Part shown: one piece after another, positions 24,752 to 32,205 of the stretch | Layout: each line of letters starts with the position of its first letter | How positions within the stretch are numbered: position 1 is the stretch's first letter | Assembly (NCBI RefSeq): GCF_016907815.1 | Contig: NZ_JAFBCQ010000001.1 | Location: forward strand, 1,488,001 to 1,552,000 | DNA: 64,000 nt | Origin: Microbacterium aurum | GTDB taxonomy: Bacteria; Actinomycetota; Actinomycetes; Actinomycetales; Microbacteriaceae | Reading direction: 5' to 3' | The notes under the pieces: generated by a model | The model's database searches: none | What the model saw: only the letters and a program-made list of their open reading frames with translations | What the model was told of the DNA's origin: nothing | Position numbers and translations under genes: made by a program

Positions 24752-25514
24752 ACGGCGTGACGGCGGAGATCGACGGGCGCACCGTGGTGGTCGGCAAGCC
24801 CGCCTACGTCGCGTCGCTGGCGGCCGACACCGAACGTGTGTCGCTCAGGGCCGGGGAAGCCGCCGCATACGTGGCGGTCGACGGTCGGTTCGCGGGCGTG
24901 CTGGTGCTCGCCGACGATCCGCGTCCCGAGTCCGCCGCGGTGATCTCGTGGCTGCGGGAGGAGGGCCTCGAGCGCATCACGATGCTCACGGGGGACACGG
25001 CCGCCACCGCTGAGACGATCGCGAAGGACGTCGGGATCGACGAGGTGCACGCCGATCTCCTGCCTCCCGAGAAGGTGCGTCTCGCGGCGCAGCTGCATCC
25101 GAGGCCTGTGATGATGGTCGGCGACGGCGTGAACGATGCGCCCGTGCTCGCCGCAGCCGACATCGGCATGGCCATGGGGCGAAAGGTGCGACGGTGGCGG
25201 GGGATGCTGCGGACATCGTTATCCTGGTCGACTCGCTCGCGAAGGTCGCCGATGCCGTCTCGATCGGCCGGCACACGCTGCGCGTCGCGCTCACCGCCAT
25301 CTGGATCGGTATCGGCCTGAGCGTCGGCCTCATGATCGTCGCGATGACGGGTGTGATTCCCGCCGTCGCCGGTGCCCTCACACAGGAGCTCGTCGACCTC
25401 GCCACGATCCTCTACGCTTTGCGCGCTCTCGGTGGCCCGCCCAGCGGACTCACCTCCGCTCGGCCGTCGCGTCAAGAGCGAAGCAACGAGACCACACCGC
25501 GAGCCGACCTGTGA
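24752..25514 (+). pseudogene. Heavy-metal P-type ATPase C-terminal fragment, frameshifted
   Basis: The fragment starts at GVTAEIDGRTVVVGK in the nucleotide-binding domain and runs through ITMLTGDTAATAE and MVGDGVNDAPVLAAADIGMAMG to the last membrane helices and stop at 25514. The phosphorylation-site DKTGT part, the metal-binding helices and the N-terminus are lost. Around 25176 a G-run appears one base short: the frame changes after IGMAMG, and the expected GAKGATVAGDAADIV-like continuation is in the next frame. This is either a true frameshift or a homopolymer error. It belongs to the ZntA/CadA/Cop group. Confidence 0.8.
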
Positions 25515-25715
25515 CGACACCACCTACGCACACGAGAGGGAGCGGGACACCGTCCGCCGCGCCGATGATCACCACGGCCCAGGGCCGCGTCTTCCAGCCC
25601 GCCAGAAGTGCCTGCGCCCAGCTGCGCGTGAGGAAGGGGTTCCAGAACGACTTGGCGGATCCAGTCCGGCATCCTGCCTGTTCCGCACGCAACGGCCGCC
25701 GATCCTCTCGGGCGG
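25515..25715. other. Intergenic, no supported gene
   Basis: About 200 nt between the ATPase fragment and the arsenic operator. A minus-strand frame here has a hydrophobic patch (AVVIIGAADG) that may be a decayed permease piece, but I cannot support a gene. Confidence 0.4.
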
Positions 25716-25731
25716 ATAGACTGCGGTCTAT
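25716..25731. promoter_or_regulatory. ArsR operator overlapping -10 and start codon
   Basis: Perfect inverted repeat ATAGAC-TGCG-GTCTAT. It contains a -10 box TAGACT (25717-25722) and overlaps the ATG at 25730, so a bound repressor would cover the promoter of its own, apparently leaderless, gene. Confidence 0.75.
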
Positions 25732-26623
25732 GCATTTGGTGGTGGAGGTCCCGGTGCTGGCGGTCCTCGCGGACCCCACTCGCGCCCGGATCGTCCAGCT
25801 GATCCGTGATGCCGAGGGTGGTCGGGCGATGGTGAGCCGGCTCGCGGAGCAGCTCGGGCTGCGTCAGCCCACGGTCAGCCACCATTTGGCCGCGTTGCAC
25901 GCCGAAGGTCTCGTGGTCCGGGAACCGGAGGGGCGGCGGGTCTGGTACTCGATCAACCCCGATGAAGCCGACCGAATCACCGCGCTCCTCGGCGCCCCCG
26001 CCCTCGCGGCGGAGGAGCCGGACTGGGAGCGAGTGGTCGACGACCTCGCTGCTCGCTACCACGGTGTCTTCAACCGTGAGACTGTCGCTCGCACCCTCGC
26101 CGACTCTCGCGATCTGCTCGCCGCGCGCGGCACCACCTCGCTGCTGGCTTCGCGGGCGGCGGCGTTCACTGCGGCGCGCCTGGACGACCTGCACCGGGTC
26201 GAACAGGCGTCGACGGGGACGCCGACGGTGCTGTTCGTCTGCGTCCAGAACGCCGGCCGCTCCCAGCTGGCCGCAGGAGTCCTCCGCCAACTCGCCGGCG
26301 ACAAGGTCATCGTCCGCACCGCCGGATCCGCCCCCGCGGCCGAGGTCCGCTCCGCGATCGTGACCGCTTTGGACGAGATCGGCGTCACGCTCGGCGGGGA
26401 GTTCCCCAAGCCGCTGACCGACGACGCCGTCAAGGCCGCGGATGTCGTGGTCACGATGGGCTGCGGCGACGCCTGCCCGGTCTATCCCGGCCGTCGCTAT
26501 CTCGACTGGGATCTCGCCGACCCCGTCGGCCAGCCGCTCAGCGTGATCCGGGAGATCCGCGATGACATCGACAGCCGCGTCCGCACCCTCCTGGCGGAGT
26601 TGATCGGCCCCTCCGTCACTTAA
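25730..26623 (+). CDS. ArsR-ArsC fusion protein
   Basis: A 297-residue fusion. Residues 1-80 are an ArsR winged helix (VLAVLADPTRARIVQLI, QLGLRQPTVSHHLAALHAEGL). About 97-155 is a helical module (WERVVDDLAARYHGVF) like that preceding ArsC in some actinobacteria, and about 163-297 is an arsenate reductase with P-loop VCVQNAGRS (Cys171) and MGCGDACP. There is no cysteine before residue 171, so the classical arsenite-binding cysteines of ArsR are missing and sensing may use the reductase cysteines. A single polypeptide would couple repression and arsenate reduction. Two matching operators precede this gene and the next. Confidence 0.85.
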   Translation: MHLVVEVPVLAVLADPTRARIVQLIRDAEGGRAMVSRLAEQLGLRQPTVSHHLAALHAEGLVVREPEGRRVWYSINPDEADRITALLGAPALAAEEPDWERVVDDLAARYHGVFNRETVARTLADSRDLLAARGTTSLLASRAAAFTAARLDDLHRVEQASTGTPTVLFVCVQNAGRSQLAAGVLRQLAGDKVIVRTAGSAPAAEVRSAIVTALDEIGVTLGGEFPKPLTDDAVKAADVVVTMGCGDACPVYPGRRYLDWDLADPVGQPLSVIREIRDDIDSRVRTLLAELIGPSVT

Positions 26624-26626
26624 CTG

Positions 26627-26642
26627 ATAGATGGTGGTCTAT
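26627..26642. promoter_or_regulatory. Second ArsR-type operator
   Basis: ATAGAT-GGTG-GTCTAT differs by one base from a perfect inverted repeat and matches the operator at 25716 in half-site and spacing. It lies 31 nt before arsC, with TATGCT (26640-26645) as a possible -10 box. Confidence 0.65.
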
Positions 26643-26672
26643 GCTTTCTGATGAGAGGAAGCGAGACCCGTC

Positions 26673-27089
26673 ATGAGTGAGAAGCCCACTGTTCTGTTCG
26701 TCTGTGTCCACAACGCCGGGAGGTCGCAGATGGCCGCCGGCTACCTGCAGCACCTGGCCGGGGATCGGGTCGAGGTGCTGTCGGCTGGGTCCGAGCCGAA
26801 GGATCAGATCAACCCGGTCGCTGTCGCCGTGATGGCCGAGGAGGGCATCGATATCGCAGGCGGCACGCCGAAGTTGCTCACTGTCGATGCGGTGCGCGAG
26901 TCGGACGTGGTGATCACGATGGGCTGCGGGGATGCCTGCCCGATCTTCCCCGGGAAGCGCTACGAGGACTGGCTGCTCGACGACCCCGCCGGGCAGGGCA
27001 TCGAGTCCGTCCGGCCGATCCGGGACGAGATCCGCTCCCGTGTCGAGGCGCTGATCGCCGAGCTGCTGCCCGCGGGGAGGGCGGCATGA
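26673..27089 (+). CDS. arsC: Arsenate reductase, LMW-phosphatase type
   Basis: A complete 138-residue arsenate reductase. The P-loop VCVHNAGRSQ carries nucleophile Cys11 with Arg17, and ITMGCGDACPIFPG carries the second cysteine pair; DPAGQGIESVRPIRDEI closes the domain. In actinobacteria this class usually works with mycothiol and mycoredoxin to reduce arsenate to arsenite. A ribosome site (GAGGAAG) precedes the ATG. Its stop overlaps the next gene's ATG. Confidence 0.92.
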   Translation: MSEKPTVLFVCVHNAGRSQMAAGYLQHLAGDRVEVLSAGSEPKDQINPVAVAVMAEEGIDIAGGTPKLLTVDAVRESDVVITMGCGDACPIFPGKRYEDWLLDDPAGQGIESVRPIRDEIRSRVEALIAELLPAGRAA

Positions 27090-27496
27090 ACGCGCAGCGC
27101 GGCCAGGAGGGGCTGCTCCCCCCGGATTCGGTGCTGCACCGAGCCGCCGAACGCCTCGCGCAGCAGTTCGCCGGGATGGTGAGCGAGGAGACCGTCGAGC
27201 GGGTGGGGTTCGAGTCCTACGCCGCCCTCGCGCGGACCGCGAACGTCTCCACGCACCTGCCTACGGTTGCGGAGAAGTTCGCCCGCGACCGGCTGGTCGC
27301 CCTGGCGCAGTCGCGCGGGCTGATCGGCAAGCCGGTGCCGGAGATCCTCTACGTCTGCGTGCAGAACTCCGGCCGCTCGCAGATGGCCGCCGACCTCGAC
27401 CTGGACGGCATCCGCACGGTCCGTGACGAGATCCGCCAGCACGTCCAGCAGCTGCTCACCGAGCTCACGCCCGACCTCACGGCTCACCGGTCGTGA
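27086..27496 (+). CDS. Internally deleted ArsC-like protein
   Basis: A 136-residue frame. Residues about 14-80 form a helical module (LHRAAERLAQQFAGMVSEET, LARTANVSTHLP), then an ArsC P-loop YVCVQNSGRSQMAA (Cys91). The sequence then jumps directly to the closing segment DGIRTVRDEIRQHVQQLL: roughly 80 residues of the reductase core, including the second cysteine pair, are missing, yet the frame stays open. It is probably inactive as a reductase, although the helical module might still interact. It overlaps arsC and the porin gene by ATGA/GTGA links. Confidence 0.75.
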   Translation: MNAQRGQEGLLPPDSVLHRAAERLAQQFAGMVSEETVERVGFESYAALARTANVSTHLPTVAEKFARDRLVALAQSRGLIGKPVPEILYVCVQNSGRSQMAADLDLDGIRTVRDEIRQHVQQLLTELTPDLTAHRS

Positions 27497-28203
27497 GGCG
27501 GCTCTCGCTCTGGCGGCGCAGCCTCGCCGAGTTCCTCGGCACGGGGCTGCTGGTGACGGTCGTGGTCGGATCGGGGATCGCCGCGGAGCGCCTCTCCACC
27601 GATCCCGGCCTGCAACTGCTGGAGAACTCGATCGCCACCGCGCTCGGCCTCGGCGTCCTGATCCTGCTGCTCGCCCCGGTCTCCGGCGCGCATTTCAACC
27701 CCGTGGTCTCGCTCGCCGACACCCTCCTCGGCAGCAGAACCGGCACCGGGCTGCCCGCACGCGAACTATCGGTCTATCTGCCGGCGCAGCTCGCAGGCGG
27801 GATCGGCGGCGCGATCCTGGCCCACGCGATGTTCGCCACCCCGACCGCGATCTCCACCACCGACCGCGCAACCCCCGCCACGTTCCTCGCCGAGATCGTC
27901 GCCACCGCAGGGCTCGTGCTTCTGATCATCGGGCTCAGCCGCACCGGCCGGCCCGCACCGGTGATCGCGACGGCGGTCGGCGCCTATATCGGCGCTGCCT
28001 ACTGGTTCATCAGCTCCACTTCGTTCGCCAACCCCGCCGTCACCATCGGCCGCATCTTCACCGACACCTTCGCCGGCATCGCCCCCAGCTCGGTGCTCCC
28101 GTTCCTCGGTGCCCAGATTCTCGGTGCGGGCGCGGCGATCGGCATCTCCCTGCTGCTCTTCCCTAGTGTCCAGGAGACCAGAGCCGGGTCGCAGCCGTCG
28201 TAG
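27493..28203 (+). CDS. aqpS: Aquaglyceroporin of the arsenic cluster
   Basis: A 236-residue MIP-family channel with six helices and two pore loops: the first is HFNPVVS (NPV in place of NPA) and the second FANPAVTIGR. Its GTG overlaps the previous stop. In rhizobial ars operons an aquaglyceroporin (AqpS) lets arsenite out of the cell by diffusion after ArsC has made it; the absence of ArsB or Acr3 here and the tight coupling to ArsC genes suggest the same arrangement. The gene symbol is by analogy. Confidence 0.82.
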   Translation: MRRLSLWRRSLAEFLGTGLLVTVVVGSGIAAERLSTDPGLQLLENSIATALGLGVLILLLAPVSGAHFNPVVSLADTLLGSRTGTGLPARELSVYLPAQLAGGIGGAILAHAMFATPTAISTTDRATPATFLAEIVATAGLVLLIIGLSRTGRPAPVIATAVGAYIGAAYWFISSTSFANPAVTIGRIFTDTFAGIAPSSVLPFLGAQILGAGAAIGISLLLFPSVQETRAGSQPS

Positions 28204-28236
28204 CCTCCACGCTCGACTGTCCGAGATCGCCCGCGT

Positions 28237-28398
28237 TCATCGTCCGAACAGCTTCGCGAAGAACCCGGTACCTTTCTCGCCCTGGTGGCCCTGGCAGCGC
28301 TGGGCCGCCGGTACGCCGCGCATGACCTGGTCGACGTGCTGACCGCATCCTGACCAGGTGGTCTTGCCGCACTTTCGGCAGGCGACGGCGTAACACAA
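28237..28398 (-). CDS. Small Cys-rich CGK-TW-GCGQH protein
   Basis: A 53-residue protein with TTG start at 28398, preceded by AAGGAG at 6 nt. Motifs: ACRKCGKTTWSGCGQHV at residues 6-22, then VMRGVP and QRCQGH, giving five cysteines (2, 7, 10, 18, 35) and two histidines, consistent with a metal site. It ends GTGFFAKLFGR. A 44-residue paralogue lies at 32577, the other end of the sulfide-stress operon. I do not know a function; metal- or sulfur-related binding is a guess from composition. Confidence 0.75.
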   Translation of the reverse strand: MCYAVACRKCGKTTWSGCGQHVDQVMRGVPAAQRCQGHQGEKGTGFFAKLFGR

Positions 28399-28420
28399 GG
28401 GTTTCTCCTTCGTTCGGTGC

Positions 28421-28696
28421 TCAGGCGAGCATGAGGAAGAGCTTCTCGAGCTCTTCGGTCGTCAGGCCCTGCTGGTCGCGGGCGGCGTCAGGGTCTGCGA
28501 TGCAGTCCTTCATCGCGGTGGAGACGATCGCGAAGCCGGCACGGTCGAGCGCGCTCGACACCGCTGAGAGCTGGGTCACGACCTCGCGGCAGGGGCGTTC
28601 GTTCTCAACCGCCGCGATGACGGCATCGAGTTGGCCGCGGGCGCGGCGCAGGCGGTTGACGATGCGCTTGTGCGCGTCGGCGTCGGTGGTGCTCAT
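28421..28696 (-). CDS. cstR: CstR-like repressor (CsoR family)
   Basis: A 91-residue all-helical CsoR/RcnR-family repressor: HKRIVNRLRRARGQLDAV at the start and a GLTTEELEKLF tail. Cys36 (ERPCREVV) and Cys65 (KDCI) are kept, but the position equivalent to the copper-ligand His61 of CsoR is Ala. Two cysteines without the His is the pattern of CstR, which senses persulfides rather than copper. ATG 28696 has an AAGGGA ribosome site. Neighbours (rhodanese, thioredoxin, CoADR-rhodanese) support persulfide sensing, and candidate GC-rich operators are present at 32732-32770. Confidence 0.82.
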   Translation of the reverse strand: MSTTDADAHKRIVNRLRRARGQLDAVIAAVENERPCREVVTQLSAVSSALDRAGFAIVSTAMKDCIADPDAARDQQGLTTEELEKLFLMLA

Positions 28697-28709
28697 GAGT
28701 GGGATCCCT

Positions 28710-28812
28710 TCAGGGCCGGGGGTGGGTGTCGATGGGCTGGCGTGCCTCGTCGCAGCCGAGCGTATTCGTCGGCGTGTGTGCATCGCGGCGGTTCAGTAGT
28801 TGTGTGGGGCAC
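28710..28812 (-). pseudogene. DUF2892 gene, 3' part cut off by IS630
   Basis: The minus-strand frame CPTQLLNRRDAHTPT and on to the TGA at 28710 continues the DUF2892 gene whose 5' part is at 29947-30120. Removing the insertion and one TA copy brings the frames together. The repressor gene starts 13 nt after this stop, so it was part of the same operon. Confidence 0.7.
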
Positions 28813-29949
28813 TAGTGTGTTGCACCGCTAATTCATTTCTAGTTTTGTAGAATGGAGTATGTCGCGACGAGGACCTGTGCTTCCCGAGCTGACCCTCTCG
28901 GATGTGGAGCGTGATCAGCTGGAGCGGTGGGTGCGTCGCCGCAAGTCGGCGCAGGATCTCGCTCTGCGTTCGAGGATCGTGCTGGAATGCGCGACGGGCA
29001 GCTCCAACTCCGAGGTATCCAGGCGGCTGTTGGTGTCATTGCCCACGGTGCGCAAGTGGCGGACCCGGTTCCTTGAGCAGCGTCTCGATGGGCTCGTCGA
29101 CGAGCCGCGGCCGGGACGGCCGCCGCTGATCGGAGTGGACCGGGTTGAGCAGGTCATCGTCGACACTCTGGAATCGACCCCGAAGAATGCGACGCACTGG
29201 TCGAGGGCGAAGATGGCCGAACGTTCCGGGCTGTCGCGCTCGACGGTGGGGCGGATCTGGAAGGCATTCGGACTCAAGCCCCATCTGGAGGAGGGTTTCA
29301 AGCTCTCCAACGACCCATTGTTCACGGAGAAGGTCTACGACATCGTCGGGCTCTACCTGAACCCGCCGGAGTCTGCCGTCGTGCTCAGCGTCGACGAGAA
29401 GAGCCAGGTGCAGGCGTTGGCCCGCTCGCAGCCCGCGTTCCCGCTGATGCCGGGCGTCCCCGAGCGGCGCACGCACGACTATGTCCGGCATGGCACGACG
29501 AGCCTGTTCGCCGCGATGAACGTCGCCGACGGCACGGTGATCTCCTCGGTGCATCGCAAGCACCGCTCGGTTGAGTTCAAGAAGTTCCTGACCAAGATCG
29601 ACAAGAACGTTCCCGAACACCTCGACGTGCACGTCGTCTGCGACAACTACTCCACGCACAAACATCCGACTGTGAAGGCGTGGCTGGAGAAGCATCCCCG
29701 GTTCCACATGCACTTCACCCCGACGTACTCCTCCTGGATCAACCAGGTCGAGCGGCTCTTCGCCGAAGTCACCCGCGACCTGTTGCAACGCTCCGACCAC
29801 CGCAACGTTCAGTCCCTGGAGAGAGACCTCCGCGACTGGGTGAAAGCCTGGAACGAGAACCCGAAACCATTCATCTGGACCAAGACCGCCGAAGACATCC
29901 TCGACTCCATCGCCCGATACCTGAAACGAATTAACGGATCAGGACACTA
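28813..29949 (+). mobile_element. IS630-family insertion sequence
   Basis: An element of 1133 bp (28815-29947) flanked by TA at 28813-28814 and 29948-29949, as expected for IS630. The ends are imperfect inverted repeats of about 28 nt: both begin GTGT just inside CTA and share CCG and TAATTC blocks. It carries one transposase gene and interrupts the DUF2892 gene. Intact ends and an intact gene point to a recent insertion. Confidence 0.9.
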
Positions 29950-29950
29950 G
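28859..29950 (+). CDS. IS630-family transposase
   Basis: A full-length 363-residue transposase. An N-terminal helix-turn-helix region (about residues 10-75) and a second one (RSGLSRSTVGRIWKAFGLKPH) precede the DDE domain: Asp in LSVDEKSQ, Asp in VVCDNYSTHK, and Glu in SSWINQVERLFAEVT. The stop codon TAG is completed by the target-site TA and the next base, so the end of the protein depends on the insertion site. Its base composition is a little lower in GC than its neighbours, as seen in words such as AATTCATTT at the left end. Confidence 0.94.
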   Translation: MSRRGPVLPELTLSDVERDQLERWVRRRKSAQDLALRSRIVLECATGSSNSEVSRRLLVSLPTVRKWRTRFLEQRLDGLVDEPRPGRPPLIGVDRVEQVIVDTLESTPKNATHWSRAKMAERSGLSRSTVGRIWKAFGLKPHLEEGFKLSNDPLFTEKVYDIVGLYLNPPESAVVLSVDEKSQVQALARSQPAFPLMPGVPERRTHDYVRHGTTSLFAAMNVADGTVISSVHRKHRSVEFKKFLTKIDKNVPEHLDVHVVCDNYSTHKHPTVKAWLEKHPRFHMHFTPTYSSWINQVERLFAEVTRDLLQRSDHRNVQSLERDLRDWVKAWNENPKPFIWTKTAEDILDSIARYLKRINGSGH

Positions 29951-30120
29951 CCGGTGATCGCGCCGATCGCCAGGAACGTTGCGCACACCCCGGCGGGGAT
30001 CGCGCACCAGGGCTGGTCGAGCGAGTTCAGCGAGAGCGCCGCGAGGAAGATCCCGGCAAGTGCCATCAGCACCCGTTCTGACCTGCTGCGTGAGCAGGAT
30101 GCCGCAGCGAGCCTACGCAT
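29947..30120 (-). pseudogene. DUF2892 membrane protein, 5' part
   Basis: A 57-residue frame from ATG 30120, overlapping the CoADR-rhodanese gene by 8 nt: ERVLMALAGIFLAALSLN and IPAGVCATFLAIGAITG are the two helices of a YgaP/DUF2892-type inner-membrane protein. It stops at a TAG formed at the IS junction; the expected continuation W-CPT lies beyond the element at 28812. Relatives sit beside rhodanese genes in sulfur-handling operons. The shortened protein has both helices and might still insert. Confidence 0.72.
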
Positions 30121-31804
30121 GCGCGAGCACTCCTGGCCGCTCCAAGACCTCGTTCTGCCGCGCGCCGAGCCAGGCCCGCAGCGTAAGCATGCCGCCCGAC
30201 AGCGAGGCGGAGTCGAAGCCCGCCTGCACCAGCACGCGGTGGGCGATCGCCGATCGCACGCCCGATTGGCACATGACGCGCACGGCCCGGCCGGCCGCGG
30301 CGGCGCGTACTTCGTCGAGGCGGTCCCGCAGCTCGGTGTGCGGGACGTTGAGCGAGCTCGGCACGAACCCCGTGGCGTACTCGGCGGGGGTGCGGACGTC
30401 GAGGATCAACGCGTTCTCCCGCGCCTCGTCGAGGTCTTCCGGGTACCAGAGCCGCAGCGTGCCGGCGAGGACGTTCTCGCCCACCATGCCGGCGAGGTTG
30501 ACAGGATCCTTGGCCTGCCCGTATGGCGGCGAGTAGGCGAGGTCGAGGTCGATGAGATCATCGACGCGCAGGCCCGCGCGGATCGCGGTCGCCAGCACGT
30601 CGATGCGCTTGTCCACCCCCTCGGTGCCGACGGCCTGGGCACCGAGCAGCGCACCGTCGGCGGTGCGGATGTGCACGACGAGGTGTACCTGGGCGGCGCC
30701 GGGGAAGTAGCCCGCATGCTGGTTCGGGTGCAGGTGCAGGGTGCGGTACTCGATGCCCGCGGCATCAAGCGCTGCGCGGTTCGCGCCGGTGAGGGCGGCG
30801 GTGAGTCTTCCGACCCGCACGATCGCCGTGCCGACCGGGTGCGGAAGAGCTCGCGCGTCGTCCGGTCGCAAGATGTCGTCGGCGATCAGGCGTCCGGCGC
30901 GGTTCGCGGGTCCCGCGAGGGCTACCGGGCGACGGATGCCGGTGACAGCGTCGACCGACACCGTCGCGTCGCCCGCGGCCCACACTCCCGGGGCGGAGGT
31001 GCGGCCGTGCGCATCCACGACGATCGCGCCCCGTTCACAGGTGATGCCGGCCGCCTCGAACGGCGCCGTGTCTGGCCATACTCCGACTGAGAGCACGATG
31101 ATGTCGGCCGCCAGCCGCGCGCCGTCGGCGAGTACGACCACGTCGGCATCGTCGCCGTGCTCAACGCTCGCGGCGGCGATCCCCGTACGCACCTCGACTC
31201 CGAGCTCGCCCAGTTCCTGCGTGATCAGCCATGCCAGCTCTGTCTCCAGCGGCGGCAACGGGTGCGGGGCTAGCTCGACCACCGAGACCTCCAGGCCCTG
31301 CCTGGCCAGCGCCTCGGCCGCCTCGATCCCGATGAAGCCCGCACCGAGTACGACGGCCCGCCGGGCGCCGGCGAGCACCTCGTCGCGGAGGGCCACGGCA
31401 TCCTCCACCGTGCGCAGCGTGCGCACCCGGGGCGAGTCGAGCCCCGGCAGCGGTGGGCGCAGAGCGGACGCACCCGGCGAGAGCACGAGCGCATCGTAGG
31501 ACAGCTCGTAGGTACCGTCCTCCGTGCGCACCGACACGGTCTTCGCGGAGATGTCGACGGCCGTCACCTCGCTGCCGGTGCGCACGTCCAGAGCGAGAGC
31601 GGCGCGAAGCGACTGCGGGGTCTGCACTAGCAGCGACCGCTCCTCGGTGATCTCGCCGCCGACGAAGTAGGGCAGACCGCAGTTCGCGAACGACACGTGC
31701 GCGCCGCGTTCGAGCACCACGATCTCCGCGCTCTCATCGAGCCGGCGCGCCCGGGCCGCGCAGCTCATGCCTCCGGCGACACCGCCCACGATCACGATCC
31801 TCAT
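30113..31804 (-). CDS. CoA-disulfide reductase-rhodanese fusion
   Basis: A 563-residue flavoprotein. Residues 1-445 are a CoA-disulfide/NADH-oxidase-type reductase: IVGGVAGGMSCAARAR, redox Cys42 in FANCGLPYFVGG, NAD motif VVLGAGFIGIEAAEAL and GVWAAGDATVS. The C-terminal 100 residues are a rhodanese domain with active-site Cys in VMCQSGVRSAIAHR. Such CoADR-Rhd proteins reduce CoA or protein persulfides with NADH. It overlaps trx (ATGA) upstream and DUF2892 downstream. The cytoplasmic product probably handles persulfide made during sulfide or thiosulfate exposure. Confidence 0.9.
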   Translation of the reverse strand: MRIVIVGGVAGGMSCAARARRLDESAEIVVLERGAHVSFANCGLPYFVGGEITEERSLLVQTPQSLRAALALDVRTGSEVTAVDISAKTVSVRTEDGTYELSYDALVLSPGASALRPPLPGLDSPRVRTLRTVEDAVALRDEVLAGARRAVVLGAGFIGIEAAEALARQGLEVSVVELAPHPLPPLETELAWLITQELGELGVEVRTGIAAASVEHGDDADVVVLADGARLAADIIVLSVGVWPDTAPFEAAGITCERGAIVVDAHGRTSAPGVWAAGDATVSVDAVTGIRRPVALAGPANRAGRLIADDILRPDDARALPHPVGTAIVRVGRLTAALTGANRAALDAAGIEYRTLHLHPNQHAGYFPGAAQVHLVVHIRTADGALLGAQAVGTEGVDKRIDVLATAIRAGLRVDDLIDLDLAYSPPYGQAKDPVNLAGMVGENVLAGTLRLWYPEDLDEARENALILDVRTPAEYATGFVPSSLNVPHTELRDRLDEVRAAAAGRAVRVMCQSGVRSAIAHRVLVQAGFDSASLSGGMLTLRAWLGARQNEVLERPGVLAHA

Positions 31805-32181
31805 CGCACAGCCTCCCGCTCCGCCTTCTGTGCCGCGACCTGTGCGCGCACGGCATCCATGTCCAGGCCCCGCACGCCCGCGATCACCCGGTCCAGCTGC
31901 GGTGCACCGAGGGCACCGGGCTGTGAGAACACCAGCACCCCCTCCCTGAACACCATGAGGGTCGGGATCGACGAGATATGGAATGCCGCCGCGAGCTCGC
32001 GCTGCGCCTCGGTGTCGACCTTGCCGAACACGATGTCGGGGTGCTGCCCGGCCGCCTTCTCGAAGACGGGCGCGAACATCCGGCACGGGCCGCACCACGC
32101 AGCCCAGAAGTCGAGGAACACGATGTCGTTCTGGTCGATGACGTCGTGGAACCCCCGGATGGCGATCTCTCGGGTGGTCAT
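31801..32181 (-). CDS. trxA: Thioredoxin
   Basis: A 126-residue thioredoxin with WCGPC at residues 29-33 and the cis-Pro segment SSIPTLMVF. A 20-residue charged tail follows the fold. It lies between the rhodanese lipoprotein and the CoADR-rhodanese, coupled to the latter by ATGA, and is likely to be a dedicated reductant for persulfidated proteins rather than the housekeeping thioredoxin. An AAAGG ribosome site precedes the ATG. Confidence 0.92.
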   Translation of the reverse strand: MTTREIAIRGFHDVIDQNDIVFLDFWAAWCGPCRMFAPVFEKAAGQHPDIVFGKVDTEAQRELAAAFHISSIPTLMVFREGVLVFSQPGALGAPQLDRVIAGVRGLDMDAVRAQVAAQKAEREAVR

Positions 32182-32205
32182 GTCGGGCCTTTCGTGTCAG
32201 CGTCG

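Noticed and set aside
25450..25779. Minus-strand membrane protein before the arsenic genes
   Set aside because: One hydrophobic patch only; no family motif survives and it overlaps the ATPase fragment and the ArsR operator.
28421..28783. Longer start for the CstR-like repressor
   Set aside because: The extra N-terminal residues read the end of the DUF2892 gene and the ribosome site; ATG 28696 fits the family start.
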